Source: Alloscardovia sp963543015 (GTDB lineage Bacteria > Actinomycetota > Actinomycetes > Actinomycetales > Bifidobacteriaceae). From it: a stretch of 64,000 nucleotides of DNA. The DNA lies in NCBI GenBank assembly GCA_963543015.1, contig CAUTYZ010000010.1, forward strand, positions 14,305 through 78,304, written 5' to 3'. This document shows, piece after piece, positions 35,738 through 44,609 of the stretch. The position numbers and the translations under genes were made by a program. The notes below the pieces were generated by a model. It was not told where the DNA came from and made no database searches. It saw only the letters and a list, made by a program, of their open reading frames with translations. Within the stretch, counting starts at the first letter, position 1. Each line of letters begins with the position of its first letter.

Positions 35738-36676
35738 ATGAGTGAAACACAGCCAAAAATTGCCGTTCTTATTCCTTGCTATAACGAGGAAGTGACGATT
35801 GGAAAGGTCGTTCAGGACTTCCAAAAGTCACTTCCACAGGCGGATATCTATGTCTATGACAATAATTCGTCTGATCGTACAGCAGAGATTGCAAGCTCTC
35901 TGGGGGCAATTGTTCGTAAAGAGCCTCGCCAAGGCAAGGGAAATGTCATTCGCGCGATGTTTAACGACATCGATGCAGACGCATATGTCATGGTGGATGG
36001 CGATGACACATATCCTGCAGAAGCTGCACCTGAAATGGTGTCAAAGATCTTTGAAGGATATGACATGGTTATCGGCGACCGCTTGAGCTCGACCTATTTC
36101 CAGGAAAATAAGCGTCCATTCCACAATTTTGGCAATTCGATTGTGCGAGACTCGATTAACTTCCTTTTCCAGTCTGACGTCAAGGACATTATGACCGGAT
36201 ATCGCGCATTCTCGTTTGGTTTTGTCAAGAGCTACCCAATCTTGTCGAAGGGCTTTGAGGTCGAAACAGAAATGACTATTCATAGCCTTGATAAGAATAT
36301 GAAGCTCTATGAAATGCCAATTCAGTATCGCGATCGTCCAGAAGGCTCTGTGTCTAAGCTCAATACTGTGGGTGATGGTATCCGCGTTATTTCTACGATC
36401 TTCCGTATGATTCGCGAATATAAGCCAATGCCTTTCTTTAGCACGTTGGGCGGTTTGTTGGGTCTTCTTGGTGTAGGGCTGATGATTCCAATCTTCATTA
36501 AGTTCTGGCAGACAGGACAGGTTTTGCAGTTCCCGACATTGTTCGGCTGCTTCTTCCTCATTTTGGCTGGAATTCTCTTCGTCGTCACCGGAATTATCTT
36601 GGACGTTATTGCGAAGAACGGTCGTAAAGAGTTCGTTTCGACTATGAATATCTTGGAATATATGAGGCGACATTAA
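35738..36676 (+). CDS. GT2 polyprenyl-phosphate sugar synthase-like (GtrB/DPM1 group)
   Basis: A 312-residue enzyme with a GT-A domain: IAVLIPCYNEEVTIGKV, YDNNSSDRT and metal motif VDGDDTYP (86-93). GYRAFSFGFVKSYP and a PIQYRDRPEGSVSKL segment follow. Two C-terminal TM helices (about 230-290) anchor it. This design fits synthases that charge undecaprenyl-phosphate with a sugar for use outside the membrane by GT-C enzymes. The frame is open 200 nt upstream inside the lysozyme gene, but the -10/ATG spacing and homology place the start at 35738. Sugar donor unknown. Confidence 0.88.
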   Translation: MSETQPKIAVLIPCYNEEVTIGKVVQDFQKSLPQADIYVYDNNSSDRTAEIASSLGAIVRKEPRQGKGNVIRAMFNDIDADAYVMVDGDDTYPAEAAPEMVSKIFEGYDMVIGDRLSSTYFQENKRPFHNFGNSIVRDSINFLFQSDVKDIMTGYRAFSFGFVKSYPILSKGFEVETEMTIHSLDKNMKLYEMPIQYRDRPEGSVSKLNTVGDGIRVISTIFRMIREYKPMPFFSTLGGLLGLLGVGLMIPIFIKFWQTGQVLQFPTLFGCFFLILAGILFVVTGIILDVIAKNGRKEFVSTMNILEYMRRH

Positions 36677-36712
36677 AATCTCATGACGGCCTCATAAAGA
36701 TTTCGTTCGAAG

Positions 36713-36765
36713 GCTGTTATCTCAGTACTATATACTCGCTGGGATAGCAGCTTTCTTTATTTTCT
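36713..36765 (+). terminator. Terminator after the GT2 gene
   Basis: GGCTGTTATCTCAG (36713-36726 region) pairs with CTGGGATAGCAGC (36739-36751) through two G-U pairs; TTTCTTTATTTTC follows. Confidence 0.75.
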
Positions 36766-36863
36766 ATTTTCTCCATTGCGCACTTATGGCGATTTCTAAA
36801 TTACAGTACGCGTGTATTATTGAGTGTGATTTGAAGGGTTGTACGTAGGAAGAGGATAAATTT

Positions 36864-38795
36864 ATGGTTCATCACAGTATGGCATCACGTTTGTCTGATA
36901 TGCGCGATTGTGAACATGAAATAAAGAAATTCGTTAAGCCAGGCGTTTTCGATACCATCTTGTCTCTTGTGCTTGCAGGATTTTTTGCATCGTCAGCAGA
37001 TTTTATCAAGACAGGCACATGTCATTTTGATCTCGCATTTGTGTACAGCTTCGTATGCATTTTTGTACTTTTTATGATTGCGACGACCGTTGTACGCCGC
37101 ATAATTGTGCGCGTATCTGTACATTCAGCTGTGCATTCATCGTCATCTGTGACAGGTGACACTAGCCGGCGTGATACTCACAGCCGTCATCGCCCGCATG
37201 CCTATTTCACACGTTTCAGCGAATTCATGGCTCGGCAGCTGCGTTCAGGATGGGGAGTTATCCTTGTCGGTCTGTTCATTTTCGTACTGTGGCTTCCTTA
37301 TCTCATCGTGCTCTATCCTGGAACATTAGTCAACGATATCTGGGGACAGCTTCAGCAAATAATCTCTGCGACTGAAAACGGTGGATTTGATACGAGTCAC
37401 TTGTGGGATCATCATCCAATTTTTAGTACTTTGCTGTATGGATACACGATTCTTCCTATGGCTAGGGCATGGGGAAATTGGCATCTCGCCATTTTTGTAT
37501 TCGTCCTTGTACAGTCGGTACTCACGGCATTAACTTTTGCATACACGGCACGGTACGCCGTAACGAAGCTGAATCTTTCTGCACGCATTGTTACCACGTA
37601 CGTCTTGGTTATTGCGCTGATGCCGATGTTTCCACTGAGCACACAAACAGTGACAAAAGACTCTATTTTTGCGCCAATCTACGTCATCTTCTTTGTGCTG
37701 TTTATCGAAGTCGTGCGCTCGAAGGGTTCCTCTCTTCAGTCATGGCGTTTTGTACTTGCTGTAGCCCTGACATCTGTCTTCATGAGTATCACCAAACGTG
37801 GTGGAATCTACGTCGTGCTGCTGTCCTATATCGTTGCTCTGCTCGTTGTGAAAGCAAAGAAAGTCATGGCAATCATTATCGCTCTTATCGTGGCAATGGG
37901 GGCGTTTATGTTTGTGGGATATCCAGCGGCGATTCGTGCAGCAGGAGTTTCAGAAGGCTCTCGTCAAGATGCGTATGCATTTATGTTCCAGCAAACCGCA
38001 CGCACGATTAAAACTCACGGTACAGCCGGCTTGACTCAGGATGACATCAATGCGCTGAATAAGGTCATCGGTGGAGCTGACGGAATCAATGGACTAGGCG
38101 ATAAGTATCGCGTTACGAATGCAGATCCATTGAAGGAATACGAAGACCATGGACGCACGTCCGCGGATTACAACGCATACGTGCGCGTGTGGATTAAGAT
38201 GGGACTTCAACATCCAAAGACGTACATCATGGCGGCAATCGGACAAGTGAGCGGATGGTTCTCATGGTCGGAATACGTTCCATTAACTACTATGGACTGG
38301 CATGATCAGCTGAACCCTGAGAAAATTCCGCAGGAAGTTCCTAACCGTGGAATTACGAAAAATCCTGCTACTCAGCTCAAGCATTCTCTGGATAATCTCT
38401 ATGAGACTCCAGGAATTCGCATCCTTGTGACGTATGGATTATTTGCATCGCTTTTGCCAGCATTCCTTGTAGGAAGCCTAATGCGCACAAAGAGGCTGCT
38501 GCGAGGAAAGTACTATATCGCTATGGCTCCTCTCTTGGTCAATCTTTTGACTGGATGCTATCTCGCTCCTGTGTCGACGGGGTTGGAAACCATGCGTTAT
38601 CTGTATCCAGTTACTTTCACACTGCCGCTATGCATTGTGTGGATGATGTTTGCTCTTCGCGAGGAAATGAGCACGACGGAAGTTATCGCGGATGCTGGTG
38701 AGGAAACATCTGCCGAGGAAACCTCTAATAAGGAAACATCTGGTAAAGAAATTCCCGCTCAGGAAACGACAGAACAGGCAGATTTCCACGAGTAG
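36864..38795 (+). CDS. Large multi-pass membrane protein (resembles DUF6020), envelope glycan locus
   Basis: A 643-residue integral membrane protein with about 12 TM segments. After a basic N-terminus come two TMs, a polar His/Ser/Arg loop (about 90-120), then LYPGTLVNDIWGQLQQ and SHLWDHHPIFSTLLYGY, motifs seen in large membrane proteins often labelled DUF6020. An extracytoplasmic loop of about 90 residues (395-490) precedes the last TMs. The C-terminal tail after residue 600 is an in-frame 15-bp repeat rich in Glu/Thr/Ser. SD AGAGGA. A GT-C-like or polymerase role is possible from size and context, but no function is established here. Confidence 0.7.
   Translation: MVHHSMASRLSDMRDCEHEIKKFVKPGVFDTILSLVLAGFFASSADFIKTGTCHFDLAFVYSFVCIFVLFMIATTVVRRIIVRVSVHSAVHSSSSVTGDTSRRDTHSRHRPHAYFTRFSEFMARQLRSGWGVILVGLFIFVLWLPYLIVLYPGTLVNDIWGQLQQIISATENGGFDTSHLWDHHPIFSTLLYGYTILPMARAWGNWHLAIFVFVLVQSVLTALTFAYTARYAVTKLNLSARIVTTYVLVIALMPMFPLSTQTVTKDSIFAPIYVIFFVLFIEVVRSKGSSLQSWRFVLAVALTSVFMSITKRGGIYVVLLSYIVALLVVKAKKVMAIIIALIVAMGAFMFVGYPAAIRAAGVSEGSRQDAYAFMFQQTARTIKTHGTAGLTQDDINALNKVIGGADGINGLGDKYRVTNADPLKEYEDHGRTSADYNAYVRVWIKMGLQHPKTYIMAAIGQVSGWFSWSEYVPLTTMDWHDQLNPEKIPQEVPNRGITKNPATQLKHSLDNLYETPGIRILVTYGLFASLLPAFLVGSLMRTKRLLRGKYYIAMAPLLVNLLTGCYLAPVSTGLETMRYLYPVTFTLPLCIVWMMFALREEMSTTEVIADAGEETSAEETSNKETSGKEIPAQETTEQADFHE
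38700..38774 (+). repeat. In-frame 15-bp repeat, five copies, coding an acidic tail
   Basis: Units start at 38700, 38715, 38730, 38745 and 38760 (GAGGAAACATCTGCC is the first) and encode EETSA, EETSN, KETSG, KEIPA and QETTE in the cytoplasmic tail of the 643-aa membrane protein. The later units are more diverged. Confidence 0.85.
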
Positions 38796-38870
38796 ATGAC
38801 ACGTCGATAAAGTCTGAAAGTCTGGCTGAGTAAGTCTAACTGAGGAAAATTCTCAAGTCTTCAGACATGC

Positions 38871-38917
38871 AATGGCTATTGTTTCGTAAAGAACTTACGC
38901 AAACAATAGCCATTTTT
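38871..38917 (+). terminator. Strong terminator after the 643-aa gene
   Basis: AATGGCTATTGTTT / AAACAATAGCCATT (14 bp), with an inner CGTAA/TTACG helix, followed by TTTTTCG. Confidence 0.93.
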
Positions 38918-38937
38918 CGTCGTCTATAGAGTGATTT

Positions 38938-38952
38938 TGTTAGTATGGAATT
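38938..38952 (+). promoter_or_regulatory. Leaderless-type extended -10 of the GT4 gene
   Basis: TGTTAGTAT (extended -10, hexamer 38941-38946) followed by 6 nt and ATG 38953; no SD. Confidence 0.55.
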
Positions 38953-40647
38953 ATGCATTTTTATGAGCTTGATTCTACTGAAACTCAAGAAAAGATTGAG
39001 AAATTAAGTACACGTCAGCAGCGGTTGATTGAATCGGCAGTGAATTACCATTCTTTAATTCAGCCTGGGCGTACTTTGTGCTACAAGATTTACATGGGTG
39101 AAAAGTGGCAGTATCCACGTTTGACAGACACGTCGACCCTGAACGGTGTCTTGACGGAAGGTGCGGATTTAACTCCTTTCCTCGAGTTTGATGCTACGTC
39201 GACTGTGGAACCTCATTCCGTTTTCTCACCTCACTACTTTGCAGGCGATGACCAGATTCTTGATCGTAATATCCGCTTTATCTTGCTGACGCCAGATGAT
39301 GCAATGGATACCGATGTAGAAGCCAATAGCCCACGACGAAAGCTCAGCCGTATTTACAGCAAGGTGGAAGTCCATGCACCAGTTTTGCTGGACACTTTGC
39401 GTGAGCTTCGTCGCAAGCAGGGAGAAGCTCAAGGTCGCAAGCAAAAGCCACACGAAGAGGCTCCAACTGTTGAGTATGTCAACCAGCAAGGCGATGTGCA
39501 GCATCCATGGGTTGAGGTTAAGCCTGGTCAGCCGCATGCAGATGCTCCTCAAGCTATCGTTATCGCTATGCATTGGTTGCAAGGCGGAGGCGCGGAACGC
39601 TGGGCTTTGGAAACGGTGGATCTCGTCACACGTGCAGGATTTATTCCTGTAATTTTGACTGACCGTGACAGCCATCAGCCATGGATTACACGTCCAGAAT
39701 TTGACAATGCAGTTGTCCTCAACTTGACCACTCCGCTCCAAGAGCGTGTCGGTGATGCTCCAATTCTTCGTGCAATTTTCGAGCAGTTCAACGTTCGTGG
39801 TGTGTTAATTCACCACTGCCAGTGGATGTACGACCATGTGTGGTGGATTAAGCAGTACTTCCCACAGACTCCTGTGATGGATTCTTTGCATATCGTTGAA
39901 TACAAGTTCGGCGGCGGATATCCTCGTGAGTCTGTACAGCGAGATCAGTGGATTGACATTCATCATGTTATTTCCCCACAGCTCGTCGACTGGCTGACTC
40001 TTTCTCAGGGAATTGATGAATCCAAGGTTGTGGATGCGCCTCTCGTAGATTTGACCGTCGATGGTGAGCCTGCTCATTATCAAGCTCGTCAGAACCCACA
40101 TACGTTAACCGTTGCATTCGTAGGACGTCTTGCACGTCAAAAGCGCGTAGAAGCCTTCTTGCTTCTTGCTGCTCGTATGGAAAAGCTTCATCCAGGTTCA
40201 TTCAACTTCATCATGCACGGTAGCGGTTCTATGGATATCGTTCGCGATGCATTGGTAGAGCGCCTTGGTTTGCATGATGTCGTAGAATTCCGTGACAATA
40301 CGACTCCTGTATCGAAGACGTATGCTGATTCGGATGTCCTCGTTATTTCCTCCATTAATGAAGGAATTACCTTGACAACTATGGAAGCTCTCCGAGCAGG
40401 TGTGCCTGTTATTTCCGCAAATGTAGGTTCCCAGTACACATTGATTCCTCCTCAGGGATTGAGTGGCCGTTCTACGCGTGAATTCGTCCGCGATACAGCG
40501 CGCTCGCTGGAACACATCTGGGAAGATGAATCATTGCGTGAAAGCTTGTGGACTGTGGAGAACGCTCGCCTGAACGAATTCTCACAGCTGGAAGACGCAA
40601 ATACATTCCTTACTCGAATTTTGGCAGAATGGAAGAAGAATGACTAA
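38953..40647 (+). CDS. GT4 glycosyltransferase with long N-terminal extension
   Basis: A 564-residue protein. Residues 1-185 are a mixed, charged region without a family signal. The GT-B part starts near 198 with IVIAMHWLQGGGAERWALE, has VAFVGRLARQKRVEAFL at the start of the second Rossmann domain, and the GT4 EX7E motif (EGITLTTMEALRAG, near 470-478). GT4 enzymes are retaining transferases for UDP-, GDP- or ADP-sugars. It overlaps the next GT2 gene by 8 nt, so the two are probably co-translated and act on the same glycan. The N-terminal extension may be a fused accessory domain; its function is unknown. Confidence 0.9.
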   Translation: MHFYELDSTETQEKIEKLSTRQQRLIESAVNYHSLIQPGRTLCYKIYMGEKWQYPRLTDTSTLNGVLTEGADLTPFLEFDATSTVEPHSVFSPHYFAGDDQILDRNIRFILLTPDDAMDTDVEANSPRRKLSRIYSKVEVHAPVLLDTLRELRRKQGEAQGRKQKPHEEAPTVEYVNQQGDVQHPWVEVKPGQPHADAPQAIVIAMHWLQGGGAERWALETVDLVTRAGFIPVILTDRDSHQPWITRPEFDNAVVLNLTTPLQERVGDAPILRAIFEQFNVRGVLIHHCQWMYDHVWWIKQYFPQTPVMDSLHIVEYKFGGGYPRESVQRDQWIDIHHVISPQLVDWLTLSQGIDESKVVDAPLVDLTVDGEPAHYQARQNPHTLTVAFVGRLARQKRVEAFLLLAARMEKLHPGSFNFIMHGSGSMDIVRDALVERLGLHDVVEFRDNTTPVSKTYADSDVLVISSINEGITLTTMEALRAGVPVISANVGSQYTLIPPQGLSGRSTREFVRDTARSLEHIWEDESLRESLWTVENARLNEFSQLEDANTFLTRILAEWKKND

Positions 40648-41599
40648 TACTACAGAAACAACGAAGACTGCAGAAGAGCAAACAGTAGCTGCTGTCATCG
40701 TCACTTTTAATCGTTTGGAAAAGCTCAAGACAGTTCTCAAGTCTCTGGAAGCTCAAACCAAGCTGCCAAATCAGTTTATTATCGTAAATAACGCATCCAC
40801 AGATGGAACGGATGAATTCCTTGAGGAGTACAAGCGCAACTTCACTCTGGAAGGTGTACAGCTTGAAATCATCCATCTTCCAGAAAACGTCGGCGGTGCA
40901 GGTGGCTTCTCCGCAGGTATGCGACGCGGATATGAAATGGGTGCTGACTTCGTATGGATTTTCGACGATGACGGCTATCCAGAGCCAGATGCTTTGGCAA
41001 AGCTTGTGGATGGTTTTAACACCGCTGTACAGGAACTCGGTCCAGATGTGCCTTACGCATGCTCGATGGTTAAGTTCATTGATGGTACGATTTGCGAAAT
41101 GAATAATCCAGTGCCTACATGGGATTGGGGCCGTTTGCAGGCTCTTGGACATAACAATCTTGTTATGGTTACTTCCGCATCCTTCGTATCCGTGCTCGTA
41201 CCACGCTGGATTATGGAAGCATACGGATTGCCATATAAGGAATACTTCATTTGGTTCGATGATGCAGAATACACTTTGCGCATCACTAAGGTATGCCCTG
41301 GCGTAGAAGTACTTGACTCTGTCGTCATGCACGATATGGGTGCAAATAAGGGCGTGAACTTCTCCATGATCGATGAGAAGAACGCATGGAAGTTCGCATA
41401 CGGTGTACGTAATCAAGGTTCGTACCGTTTGCATCATGAGGGCAAGGCTAAGTTCCTTCTCTTCTGCGCAAACGTAGCTATCCAGATGCGTCGCGGTCGA
41501 GTAGCTCGTAAGCTTCGCCGTCAGATGTATGGAAAGATGCTCGAAGCGATTCGTTTCAATCCAAAGGTTGATTATCCACAAGAGCCAATTCAGGCATAA
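40640..41599 (+). CDS. GT2 glycosyltransferase, GlfT-like
   Basis: A 319-residue GT-A enzyme: AAVIVTFNRLEKLKTVLKSL, VNNASTDGTDEF, NVGGAGGFSAGMRRG and WIFDDDGYPEPDAL, with the acceptor-side WFDDAEYTLR. It is close in layout to the GT2 at 29.9 kb and to actinobacterial galactofuranosyl- and rhamnosyl-transferases. A basic C-terminus (QMRRGRVARKLRRQ) suggests peripheral membrane contact. It overlaps the GT4 gene by 8 nt and lies directly ahead of the ABC exporter genes, so it probably extends the exported chain. UDP-Galf as donor is supported indirectly by glf at 46.5 kb. Confidence 0.88.
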   Translation: MTNTTETTKTAEEQTVAAVIVTFNRLEKLKTVLKSLEAQTKLPNQFIIVNNASTDGTDEFLEEYKRNFTLEGVQLEIIHLPENVGGAGGFSAGMRRGYEMGADFVWIFDDDGYPEPDALAKLVDGFNTAVQELGPDVPYACSMVKFIDGTICEMNNPVPTWDWGRLQALGHNNLVMVTSASFVSVLVPRWIMEAYGLPYKEYFIWFDDAEYTLRITKVCPGVEVLDSVVMHDMGANKGVNFSMIDEKNAWKFAYGVRNQGSYRLHHEGKAKFLLFCANVAIQMRRGRVARKLRRQMYGKMLEAIRFNPKVDYPQEPIQA

Positions 41600-41697
41600 G
41601 GATGAGCATATCGTACGAGCGATAGAGACGACATAATGCTGTGATGCCAACGCGAGCAAACACGAGAACGATGGTGTCGCAGCAATTGTTCGCTCAT

Positions 41698-41724
41698 CGT
41701 AACAGTGTGAGCGTAACAGTGTGA
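41698..41724. repeat. Direct repeat CGTAACAGTGTGA, two copies
   Basis: Two 13-bp copies 14 bp apart, 48 bp before the exporter permease gene. Could be a regulator site or chance. Confidence 0.5.
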
Positions 41725-41771
41725 AGTTGTATAAGATTAATTCTTGCAACTAAAGAAATGGGACAGAATTA

Positions 41772-42596
41772 ATGAACACGATTAAGAGATTACGAGAGAA
41801 GTATCATTACTCCTTCGTTGTTTTGCGTGAATTGGTGAAAACTGATTTTAAGTTGCGTTACCAAGGCTCATTGCTGGGTATCGCATGGTCAGTAGTGAAG
41901 CCATTGATGCTGTTCGCGGTAATGTATACCGTGTTTGTGCGCTTCTTGAAGTTTACTGATGGTACGCCAACCTTCCCGGTCGTGCTGCTTTTGGGAAACT
42001 GCTTGTGGTCATTCTTTGCTGAAGCGACTAATGTCGGTCTGCGTTCGATTGTCGATCGCGGAGATTTGCTGAGGAAAATTCACTTCCCGAATTACATCGT
42101 CGTGGTCTCGGCTACTATCGGTGCGTTGATTAGCTTGCTGATTAACTTCGTTGTAGTCTTTATCTTCTGCCTGTTCTCGCCTGTGACATTCACATGGCAG
42201 GTTTTGCTGACTCCACTTTTCGTTATCGAGCTTGTCATGCTGGCTGTGGGCGTATCTCTGATTTTGGCAGCACTGTACGTGCATTTCCGCGATATCGCAC
42301 ATATTTGGGAAGTTATTCTTCAAGTGCTCTTCTACGCAACGCCAATTATTTATCCATTAGCAATGGTGGATCGATACAGCCATACTATTACGCAAATTAT
42401 GCTTTTGAGCCCAATTGCTCAGGTCTTCCAAGATATCCGTCACACATTCATTTCCCCACAGTACGTTCCAACTGTATGGACAGAAATCGGAAACAAGGGA
42501 ATTGCGGCAATTCCAGTTATCTTAAGTGTGGCAATTTTCGTCTTCGGAATTTATATCTTTAATAAGAACAGCCAGAAGTTTGCTGAGGTTCTCTAA
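41772..42596 (+). CDS. ABC-2 polysaccharide exporter permease (Wzm/TagG/RfbA type)
   Basis: A 274-residue, six-TM ABC-2 permease. The amphipathic N-terminal interface helix plus FKLRYQGSLLGIAWSVVKPL is the characteristic start of O-antigen/teichoic-acid exporters. SLIVDRGDLLRKIHFPNYI and HFRDIAHIWEVILQVLFYATPIIYP-like segments follow. It forms the membrane channel for a lipid-linked glycan together with the ATPase, whose ATG follows the TAA of this gene directly (42594-42599). This indicates ABC-dependent, not Wzx/Wzy-dependent, assembly of the polymer. Confidence 0.93.
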   Translation: MNTIKRLREKYHYSFVVLRELVKTDFKLRYQGSLLGIAWSVVKPLMLFAVMYTVFVRFLKFTDGTPTFPVVLLLGNCLWSFFAEATNVGLRSIVDRGDLLRKIHFPNYIVVVSATIGALISLLINFVVVFIFCLFSPVTFTWQVLLTPLFVIELVMLAVGVSLILAALYVHFRDIAHIWEVILQVLFYATPIIYPLAMVDRYSHTITQIMLLSPIAQVFQDIRHTFISPQYVPTVWTEIGNKGIAAIPVILSVAIFVFGIYIFNKNSQKFAEVL

Positions 42597-43829
42597 ATGG
42601 AAAATGAAGTAGAAGTACGCGAAGAACGCCCTGTCGTTCTTTCAGTAAAGCATGTAGGTAAGCACTTCCGTCTTCCAACTGAGCAGGCAACTGGTTTGAA
42701 GATGGCTTTTATCAACTGGTCTAAAGGTATCAAGGGCTATAAGGATCAGCACGTTTTACGTGATATTAATTTTGATGTGCATCAGGGCGACTTCTTTGGA
42801 ATCGTTGGTCGTAACGGTTCGGGAAAATCGACGCTTTTGAAGCTCATCTCGCAGATTTACACTCCGGATGCTGGTGAAATTGACGTACGTGGACGCTTGG
42901 TTCCGTTCATTGAGCTGGGTGTAGGTTTTAATCCAGAACTTACTGGCCGTGAAAACGTCTTCCTCAATGGTGCATTGCTTGGCTTCACCGAAGCTGAAGT
43001 GGCAGCTATGTATGATGACATCGTTGAATTTGCTGAGCTCGAAGAGTTCATGGATCAAAAGCTGAAGAATTATTCCTCGGGTATGCAAGTTCGTTTGGCA
43101 TTCTCCGTGGCAATTAAGGCACAGGGCGATATCCTCGTACTCGATGAAGTTCTTGCAGTAGGCGATGAAGCGTTCCAGCGTAAATGCGATGACTTCTTTA
43201 CGGAAATTAAGAAGGATCCATCAAAGACAGTTATCCTCGTTACCCACGATATGGGAGCTGTAAAGAAGTACTGCAACAATGCTGTCCTTATCAAGGATGG
43301 TGAAGTCATCGCATCAGGCGATAAGGACGACGTTGCAGATCGTTATACCTTGGAAAATTTCAAGCGCGAAGAAAAAGAGGAATCTGAGGATAAGTTCCCA
43401 CTGGGACTCAATGAGCGCGTTCCTCTTTTGCAGATTAACCCGCTTTCCGAGCAGATGCTCACGCGTGATGATACTTTCAAGTTTGAAGTCGAGTACGATT
43501 TCCGTGATGAAGATCAGGACTTCTATCTTGCTATCGCACTTCATGACATTAATCGCGGTGGAGTAGTCTACGATTCGGGTCAAAAGGCATACCATATCGA
43601 GCACAGTGGGCATGGCCGCAAGGCATTCGCATTGCCACTGCATCTGTTTAATAACGGCAAGTTTAAGCTCGTCGTTTCCTTGCGTACTCAAAATCCTGTC
43701 GATCCAGAGCGTAGTGATATGGTTGCGTTCACAAACGAAGATAACTCCGGGTTCTTTGCGGTAAGTGATGAGCGCAATCGTGCATATGCATTGCTCAATG
43801 ACACCGGAATTCAGTTCGAAGAATTGTAA
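42597..43829 (+). CDS. ABC polysaccharide exporter ATPase with Wzt-like C-terminal domain
   Basis: A 410-residue ATPase. Walker A GRNGSGKST (71-79), signature YSSGMQVRLAF (159-169), Walker B ILVLDEVLAVGD (179-190) and H-loop THD (216-218) are all intact. The GVGFNPELTGRENVFLNG segment is typical of Wzt/TagH proteins. After the ATPase domain, residues about 265-410 form an additional beta-rich domain. Its length and position match the Wzt carbohydrate-binding domain, which in known systems recognises a modified non-reducing chain end before export. The target modification here is unknown; the LicD module offers a candidate cap (inference). Confidence 0.92.
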   Translation: MENEVEVREERPVVLSVKHVGKHFRLPTEQATGLKMAFINWSKGIKGYKDQHVLRDINFDVHQGDFFGIVGRNGSGKSTLLKLISQIYTPDAGEIDVRGRLVPFIELGVGFNPELTGRENVFLNGALLGFTEAEVAAMYDDIVEFAELEEFMDQKLKNYSSGMQVRLAFSVAIKAQGDILVLDEVLAVGDEAFQRKCDDFFTEIKKDPSKTVILVTHDMGAVKKYCNNAVLIKDGEVIASGDKDDVADRYTLENFKREEKEESEDKFPLGLNERVPLLQINPLSEQMLTRDDTFKFEVEYDFRDEDQDFYLAIALHDINRGGVVYDSGQKAYHIEHSGHGRKAFALPLHLFNNGKFKLVVSLRTQNPVDPERSDMVAFTNEDNSGFFAVSDERNRAYALLNDTGIQFEEL

Positions 43830-43876
43830 AAGTTATAAGAATCGTCAGAGTCATAAGAACCTAAGAAGAGTGCGCT

Positions 43877-44542
43877 ATGGTGACAGAAAATCATAATGCG
43901 GAGCATCGCGGCAACGTACCCAACGAGAGTATTCTCCCTCCTTTGGAAGAGCTCTCTCGTCGTGAGGTATACCGCGAACAGGGCGGCGCAGATTTTCTTG
44001 TCACCGAAGTACGCACTCGCGTACGCAAAACGGGCGAATCTGCACAATTCAACGTTGTCTCCATTAAAAATGGAACACCGGGAGTAGTATGCATCGTTCA
44101 GTCCGCTGATGGGCGTTTCCTTATCGGACACCACTGGCGAGTCTCTACTGCACAATTTGCGTGGGAGTTTCCTCGTGGAATGGGTGAAGTAGGAGAGAGC
44201 ATCGCCGAGACTGCTGTGCGTGAATTGGAAGAAGAAACTGGTTTTACCGTATCTGATATGGCTGAACCTGCCCAATTTTTGCAGATTATTCATCCTGACA
44301 CAGGTCTCTTAAGCAGCGAAATTGCAGTCGTTCTTCTGACACTTCGCCAAACAGCTCTAGAAATTTCCGCTCTCCATGATGATCAGAGCAATGACGCATC
44401 TCGACACACTGACTGGGAACTAAACGGCCAGATTCGCTGGATTTCTCCTGATGAGCTGCTTGCGATGATTGCCGATGGGCAGATGACAGATGGCATTACA
44501 ATTGCCGCATACGCCGTATGGCAGGCATGCGCATCGCGTTAA
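43877..44542 (+). CDS. Nudix hydrolase (ADP-ribose/nucleotide-sugar pyrophosphatase-like)
   Basis: A 221-residue cytoplasmic hydrolase with a perfect Nudix box, Gx5Ex7REUxEExGU, at 101-123 (GMGEVGESIAETAVRELEEE, then TGF). The preceding VSIKNGTPGVVCIVQ and HHWRVSTAQFAWEFPRG match the ADP-ribose/sugar-nucleotide pyrophosphatase subgroup. An apparent insertion (about 160-180) is polar. There is no clear SD. It follows the exporter ATPase by 47 nt and may be co-transcribed. It could recycle nucleotide sugars or act as general housekeeping; substrate unknown. Confidence 0.9.
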   Translation: MVTENHNAEHRGNVPNESILPPLEELSRREVYREQGGADFLVTEVRTRVRKTGESAQFNVVSIKNGTPGVVCIVQSADGRFLIGHHWRVSTAQFAWEFPRGMGEVGESIAETAVRELEEETGFTVSDMAEPAQFLQIIHPDTGLLSSEIAVVLLTLRQTALEISALHDDQSNDASRHTDWELNGQIRWISPDELLAMIADGQMTDGITIAAYAVWQACASR

Positions 44543-44609
44543 GCATCTGCTGCCCGTAGCGAATGTAGAACTGGCGTTACTCGGGTATTATATGCCTGTT
44601 ATCTACCTG

